A stretch of DNA of 64,000 nt, taken from positions 512,417,225-512,481,224 of the forward strand of contig NC_058518.1 in the NCBI RefSeq assembly GCF_904849725.1, read 5' to 3'. The notes beneath the pieces were generated by a model. The model saw nothing but the letters and a program-made list of their open reading frames with translations, was not told the origin of the DNA and did no database searches. A program made the position numbers and the translations under genes. This document shows, piece after piece, positions 57,995-64,000 of this stretch; position 1 is the stretch's first letter, and each line of letters begins with the position of its first letter. This stretch comes from Hordeum vulgare subsp. vulgare (lineage: Eukaryota > Streptophyta > Magnoliopsida > Poales > Poaceae).

Positions 57995-58710
57995 GATGGA
58001 GCCTGGTGCCTCGTGATATTCAGGCGAAGGTCGATGATGGAGAGGGCAACGAAAAAGAGGAGAGTAGAATCACACTCACCTGATTCTCGGAGTCGGCCAT
58101 CATCTCTCCGATGGTCATGGCCACCAATGTCGGTGATAGAGTGGTAGTGGCCACGTGGCCTTAGCTGCTAGGGCTGCTAGCGTCCAAGTGTCGTCCATTG
58201 GCCCGACAAAGCAGCGGTGATCTTCCTCTTTTTATAATAGGTCTGTTTTAGCAAGCTTCTCGAAGTTTTTCGGTCAGGTGTCTTCGCCTTTTATTCGTTT
58301 CTTGTTTTTTAGGGTAGGGCTTTGTTCGTTTTTTTGTTTAATTATCTTTTTTTCTTTATTTTTCTTTATTTTCCCTTTTTTCAAATACAATAAAATTTCA
58401 AATTGAAGAACATCCATGAACTTTTTTGAAATGCATGAACAATTTTAAAATTCATGGTTTTTTGAAAGTGCATAAATTCTTGTGTTTGTGAATTTTTTTA
58501 AATCATGATCCACTTTCCGAATTGATGAATGTTTTTCAAATATGTGAACATTTCAAATGAAGATCATTTAAAAAATACATTTTAAAGATTCATGAACTTT
58601 CAAATTTGTGAATATTTTCAAACTCGTGATTTTCTTAACTCAAGAAAATTTATTGACTCATGTTTTTTTTAAATTGTGAATATTAGCTCCGAAGGTAAGG
58701 TATAATTTAC
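57995..58710. other. intergenic with a possible exon scrap, then AT-rich repeat
   Basis: On minus about 58145-58075 an open stretch ends at GTGAGT (58078), like an exon with donor, but it is too short to name. 58290-58710 consists of 'tgaacatttttcaaa' style low-complexity phrases. Confidence 0.3.
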
Positions 58711-58801
58711 TACTATTTCCTCTGTACCTAAATAATTATAGTTAGGGCAAACTAGACTAGATTTCCTCAACTAGAATTCTTTAGATACAAAGGGAGTACT
58801 A
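58711..58801. mobile_element. short Stowaway-type MITE (91 bp)
   Basis: Ends tactatttcctctgtaccta and tacaaagggagtacta are inverted repeats of each other, with TA at the borders. Confidence 0.7.
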
Positions 58802-59394
58802 TTTTGTAACGAAATTCCAAAAAGAGGTAATATGTGTGGTAGTCATAGAACTTGCATCTCATGTTCACTTTAGTGCTAAAAGTTGTAAAATACGTCATTG
58901 CAGTTGCATGACTGGCCTATGCGTGCAAATACAATCACTTCTTTCGTATCAAGCCGCATCTAGTGCTGATGTGGCATGTCAGCATGAACGCGGCCCACAT
59001 ATCACTGGCTGAGACTGGTGAGGCATTTTGTGAGCCACACATTATCTTTTTGTTTTTACAGAAAACACTCTTAGCTTTTATTTAAATGCACACATATCAT
59101 AAAATTAAGAAAACCCTAGAGCTAGATTCTAACCCACGACCTCTTGTGATTAAGAGCGCATAGATAACCAATAGACGTATGATAATTAGATCAATATAAT
59201 ATATGGTCAATACAAATTAAAGTAAAAATCAAAAAGTAAAAAGGGTGTGCAAAAAAAGGGAAAGCCCGGGTTTAAACCTATGATGTCCTCACATGAATTA
59301 AAGAGATATAGGTAATTCATCTTCTGCCTTTTTTTCTATGTACACAAACAACATATATTCTAGGTAAAAATAAATAGAGAAAGCAACTAAAAAT

Positions 59395-60095
59395 TTATTT
59401 GAATTCGAAATTTGAAATCTAGAGAAAAGGAAATATAGTACAGAACGAATGTACGTAATTTTTTCTGACAAATCAATTTAGTTTCAATCTTAACTTAAAA
59501 AATCTAGTGCAGAATGAATGCACGTAAACTCTTTTGGACAAATTAACAAAAAAATTGTTTGAATTAGAAAAACTTAAAATTTTCAAATAGAGGAGATAAA
59601 AGGAAATATAGTGTAGAATGAATGTACATAATTTTTTCGTAAAATTCTTTAATTACACTAATAATTTTATTTTAAATTTTTTAGTGTCGAGTGAATGAAT
59701 GTGAATTCTATGAAACAAATGAACAAATGTTTTGTTCGAATGCAAATAGTTTTAATTTTGAAAATATGGATAAAAAAATTAGAATGAATGCATGTAATTT
59801 TTTTGAAGAAAGCAACATAGTTTTTATTTCAATTTGAATAATTTGAAACTTTTAAATATCGATAGAGGAAAATATGTCAGAATGCATGCATGTATATTTT
59901 TTGAACAAATCAACAATTTGTTTTAATCTTGAATAATTTTAATTTTAAAATCTAGATAAAAGAAGATATAGTGCAGATTGGATGTACGTAAATTTCATTC
60001 AGACAGATCAATGGAAGTTTTGTTTGAATATGAATAATTTTAAATTGAAATCTAGGTAAAAGAAAACGTAGGTCACGTGATTTTTTTGAAATAAA
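59395..60095. repeat. degenerate tandem array, about seven units of 70-105 bp
   Basis: Each unit carries a version of 'gcagaatgaatgtacgtaatttttt' (near 59440, 59510, 59612, 59688, 59780, 59877, 59972). This is followed by 'acaaatcaacaa..ttttgtttgaatttgaataattttaaattt' and 'aatctagataaaag'. Confidence 0.75.
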
Positions 60096-60872
60096 GTTAA
60101 AACTTGATTAATTTTGAAATTTTAAAGGAATAGACCGCTCAGTAAGGATGATCCCACTCTCCCCATGATAATACCCACATGTCATGGAGAATATCTATTC
60201 CACACGTAGTTTTCTTAAATAAAATAATATAGATAACAACATACACACCGCACAAAAAAATAACAACATACAAACACATATTTCTATTCCAAGCATGACC
60301 ATTTTTTTTGGTATACATGAACATTTATGAAATGCAACTTCTGTTATCCTAATTACACAAATATTTTTTACAATGTATAAACATTTTAAAAAATATCATG
60401 TACTTTTTTTTGTAAGCCATGGTTTTTTAGTGTCACAAACAATAAAAAATAACTTGTTTCTTTACATTAATTTATTTTTACGGGAAATAACATGACATGT
60501 TTTTAGTTTTTGCTTGTTCGTTTGTTAGGCTGAGTGAACATTGTATTAAAGAAAATAGCGTTTGTTTTTCTTTTCTCAAATTATTCCACACCCTTAATTT
60601 ATGGAATGGAGGACGTCGATCGAATCCCCTTGGCGCTATTTTTTATATTCTTGTTTCCCGCAAGCCATTCTGTGCTGACACGTGTGTTATTAAATAAAAG
60701 TTGAGGTTGTTTTATGAAAAAAAAGATAATATTTGGCTCACACCTCGCCTCACCACTCTCAGCACTGGCATGTGGGTCACGTTCATGCTTATAGCCACGT
60801 GAGCTTGATATACGTTTGATAAAAAAATGACCGTATCTACATGCATAAAACAGTTATGTGACTGCAATGATG

Positions 60873-61032
60873 TATTCCCTCCATTCCTAAATATAAGACC
60901 TTGTAGAGATTACACTATGAACTATAGACGGATATATATAGACATCTTTTAAATGTAGATTCACCCATTTTGTTTTGTATGTAGTCTATAGTGCAATTTT
61001 TAAAAGGTTTTATATTTAGGAACGGAGGGATG
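60873..61032. mobile_element. Stowaway-type MITE nested in the right TIR
   Basis: Ends ttccctccattcctaaatat and atatttaggaacggaggga are inverted repeats. The body is nearly palindromic (actatgaactatagacgga versus tgtatgtagtctatagtg). Its removal restores the alignment of the host element's two arms. Confidence 0.88.
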
Positions 61033-61122
61033 TTTACCTATCCACTAATCTATTTTACAACTTTTAGCACTAAACTAGACATCCTATGCAACTTATATGA
61101 CTACTAGTGATATTTACCTCTT

Positions 61123-61412
61123 CCAAAAAGGCAAGAAAGAACTTTACCTATTTGAACGGGCCGCAACGATTGCGGCCATTTAAACCGGGTCGTGACGTGA
61201 GAGCTATCGACTAGCCTTACTGCGAAGCCCATTGGCCCTTCTCTCTCCCACGCCGCCGCAGCCGCCCGCTATCCCGTCGACTCCATTGCTGCCGCACGCC
61301 GGAGCCGCCGCCACTTCTGAGAGTGGTGGGGCCACGGCAACTGCTCCGCTCATCCTACCCCACCGCTGAACCTAATCCAGCGCAGTGCGGACTAACGAGG
61401 AAAGGGAGTCAC
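61123..61412 (+). promoter_or_regulatory. promoter-proximal region and 5' leader of the TGS1-like gene
   Basis: Contains the inverted repeat GGCCGCAA-cga-TTGCGGCC (61159-61177) and GCCCATTGGCCC (about 61227-61238), which includes site-II-like TGGGC on minus. It then becomes CT/GC-rich up to the ATG. No convincing TATA box, as usual for plant housekeeping genes. The long-TIR transposon ends at its left border, leaving about 290 bp of upstream DNA. Confidence 0.5.
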
Positions 61413-64000
61413 ATGGCGGCCACGGCGGCCGAGAAGCCGCAGGAGCCCCGACGGGACGCCGACGGCGAGCCGAGGTGTGTGTGTTCCCTGCTTCCTCCCC
61501 ATATTTTCCCTCTCTCTTACCAAATCTCCAGTTCTCACTCTCCGCCTCGCTCCCCACCCAGCGGCGCGCCCGCCGCCGGGCTCGACCCCGGCCCCGGGTC
61601 TCGTGACGGCGCGCTGACCCCCGAACCAACGGATATGCCGGCGCCGGTGGTGGCGGTGGCGGTGGCGGAGTCCTCGTCGGCGAGAAAGCTGGGGCGGCTC
61701 TTCAGGCTCACCGAAGTGCACCTCTGGTAATCGATCCCCTCTCCGACCCTCCTCCTTGAGTTCAGAGTTTTTCTTTTCCCATTACACAGTTCGTTTCCTC
61801 GCTGCAGGGATGATTTTTATGTGAAGCCTCACGATTGGCGTGCCACAGAGACAACTGGTTTCACGGTAAGAAGATTTTTAGTTTCATCTTTATTTGCTCA
61901 TGAATGATTATGAGGCTTGTGCTTAGTTCGGTCGACATTTGCAAGAAATTAAATTTTCTATACCAGACATGGAAACTGTTGCTTCTTCTGTAGCCCGACG
62001 AGCAGCAGAGCATCCGATTAGTTTTCCAATGACTAATTGACAAAAGAAAATGTGATTTATACCTTACCTTCAGTGATACTAGTCCCAATTTTGCCTGCTA
62101 GGCATGTACACAGTTCTTGTTGGCATGAGCTTCAGTCAATTTGTGTTTCAGCCTTCTGTGCTAGCAATTTGAAAACCTTCAACTTTGCAGGGATCTCAAA
62201 CAGCTAAAACCCGCAACAAAGCAGCCAAACAGACAGATGAAGGTGTGATTTGCTTTCCTGAAATCCAATGAGTTTTTTTTCCTTCTGACATTTGTAAACA
62301 CCCTACTTGCACCATTGGCTCATACCATAACTCACTGTCCCCACACGGACATCGCATAAAAAATAATATGAATAATTAATTACAGATTGTTATTCTTTTT
62401 TTTTTGTGCTGCAAGTATCCACCAATTTCTTCTGATATATCATCTGTTGTTTCTTGATATCAATAGACCATTCATTTGTTGAAGATATGGAATTGGCTAG
62501 TCTCATGGGTTCTTTAGGGCTTCCTGTTTCATTCAGCACAAGGAAAGAGGTAAGTTCCCAAAACAGCATGCACTGTTCTTCTGCTGGTTAATCTGTAACC
62601 TAAGCCCTTACATGTTACAGAAAAAGAAGACACCTGCTAAGGGTAAGCATCAAGGACGACAAGCACCATATGAAGCGGCAACTCCAATGGATGACAATGT
62701 AAGGACATGCACAAATTCTGAAGAACTGGAGCACGTTCAGGAGTCGATGGATTGCATGGAGCAAACAAACTCATGCGTTTCATCTAGGGCTGCTGCGGGT
62801 TACAGTGAAGTCTACCATGGTGATGTTGACAAGACGCTTGGTGAAGACAGTGTTAATCAGTGTGAACAAAATGATAACATGAGCAGTCCAGTAAAATCAG
62901 GCTCTCCTGTTCAAGAAAATCAAGCTGCGGACAGTTTTATGCAGTTGAACAAAGTGATGCTGGGGCAAAATTCTGTTGATAATGAATCTATAATGTCCTC
63001 TGCTGAACTTTGTCATGAAGAAAAATCGTCTGAAAGAGAAGATAAAATATCTGGGGAGACTCCACCCATGTCTCATGATAATAATGATCCATGTCTAGCA
63101 GAACCGTCTCCTGTTAATAATCATGTTGAAAAGTCTGGCTCTGATTTTTACTATGAATGCGGAGATTGGCAGGTTCTTTGGGATCAGTTCTATAGTCGGT
63201 ATTACTATTACAACATCCAGACACAGGAATCTACATGGGATCCCCCTCAAGGATTGGAGGATTTTGTATCGTATTGTAGCACATATTCATCTCAAGGGAT
63301 AGATCTACAATATGGAGCTAACGCGAGCCCACGTGACAATGGAGAAACAACATTTGGTAAGATGTGAATTCCATTTTATTTGATCTGCAAGAGATTTATT
63401 ATTTTGCATTGATGCCAGAGGACATTGCTTACTATGTTGATACAGTACAAGTCTTGATGCTGACAGTTCAGAAAATAACTCAATTATTAATATCCTTATC
63501 CGTGACATTAATTATTTTTATCTAGAGATTTCTTTCTCATAGCAGTTATATTCTATTCTTACTCATAATTAATATTTAGTTTAATAATATCAAGCATTCT
63601 TATCTGGCAGATCAGGCTGGTGACGGCAGCCATCTAGATGAGCAGAGGCATGATCTTTACAATGAAGCACAAAGTTTATCAGACGATAAAGAGTCGATAT
63701 ATCCAAGGTGTGCCTGATTATACTAATGTTGTTCCCTTGCTACCTCGACATATAGATGGTTTTCATTAATATCCCATCCCTATGTAGTGTGATAGCTACC
63801 ATCGATGAAGCACAAGATGGTGAAAATAGGCAGAATGATAGCTCAGTGGCTGAAGCGTTAGAAGTGAACCAGGAAGCTACCACCACTAAAAAGAAAAAGA
63901 GAGTAAGGAGATCTCAATCGTGTAAGATTATATTACTCAGTTAGAGCTTCCTAGGAGTTGTTTGTGCTATTATTTTCACATGATATCGTTGACTGGCAGA
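61413..64000 (+). CDS. TGS1: trimethylguanosine synthase (TGS1-like), WW domain, 5' part of gene
   Basis: In other eukaryotes TGS1 converts the m7G caps of snRNAs and snoRNAs to trimethylguanosine in the nucleus. Eight exons are readable with GT-AG introns: 61413-61474, 61562-61726, 61808-61865, 62191-62242, 62467-62549, 62621-63356, 63611-63707 and 63788-63921, about 462 residues. The gene then runs off the window. Motifs: LFRLTEVHLWDDFYVKPHDW across exons 2-3, MELASLMGSLGLPVSFSTRK (exon 5), then a WW domain in exon 6 (DWQVLWDQFY ... ESTWDPP, about 63160-63245). A Lys/Arg stretch (KKKKRVRRSQ) in exon 8 could be a nuclear signal. The plant TGS1 layout (conserved N-terminus, WW, then methyltransferase) fits; the catalytic domain must lie to the right. 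The first intron is 87 nt and in frame, so retention would add 29 residues without a stop. No defect is seen. Confidence 0.8.

Larger units (their letters stand above)
58822..61122. mobile_element. 2.3-kb non-autonomous element with long terminal inverted repeats
   Basis: The left arm 58822-59055 and the right arm (reverse complement of 61122-61033 plus 60870-60722) align over about 235 bp. Shared blocks include agaggtaa, tttagtgctaaaagttgtaaaata, gtcattgcagt, agcatgaacg and gagccacac. The right arm is interrupted by a Stowaway MITE (60873-61032). The interior is AT-rich with a degenerate tandem array and no transposase. Long TIRs point to a Mutator-like or fold-back element; the class is inference. 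No clear target duplication was identified. Confidence 0.8.

Overview
The window is plant nuclear DNA, almost certainly from a Triticeae grass (wheat, goatgrass, barley or rye group). The evidence is two Angela/WIS/BARE-type Copia elements with about 1.8 kb LTRs starting TGTTGGAA-TATGCCCTAGAGG, two CACTA transposons with typical subterminal repeats, Stowaway MITEs, and a spliced plant gene at the right edge. About nine tenths is transposon-derived. No rRNA, tRNA, CRISPR array or bacterial-type operon was seen.

Layout: 1-6336 is AT-rich intergenic DNA with non-autonomous TIR elements (about 2581-3600 and 3613-4252), a possible microsatellite-targeted Micron-like element (4316-5808) and a truncated Stowaway MITE. 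6337-34960 is a four-layer nest. A LINE 3' end (zf-RVT remnant) was split by a minus-strand Sirevirus-like, pol-less LTR element (6432-34201, TSD ccctc). That element's 5' LTR was split by Angela-like element A (16301-33853, TSD catag). A's 3' LTR was in turn split by Angela-like element B (24476-33282, TSD agttg). All three target-site duplications can be read directly, so the insertion order is fixed.

35000-40930 holds pieces of minus-strand host gene(s). They include a first exon with TATA box and CT-rich leader that was disrupted by a short-LTR Copia element (35692-40707, TSD tcctc), and an exon-like piece resembling the membrane region of a SUD1/DOA10-type ubiquitin ligase. 41000-44500 is a mosaic of repeats. 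44527-52621 is a 5'-truncated plus-strand CACTA element with a decayed transposase, a decayed Transposase_24-type second gene and a striking array of hairpin-forming purine/pyrimidine repeats. 52622-55574 holds unclassified repeats and a truncated LTR. 55575-57994 is a minus-strand CACTA remnant with a Jorge-like TIR.

58822-61122 is a 2.3 kb non-autonomous element with long terminal inverted repeats, a MITE nested in one arm and a degenerate internal tandem array. It ends about 290 bp before the start codon of the only gene that looks functional: a plus-strand trimethylguanosine synthase (TGS1-like) gene with a WW domain, entering at 61413 and running off the right edge before its methyltransferase domain. 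Every transposon coding region carries stops or frameshifts, so none looks autonomous as it stands.
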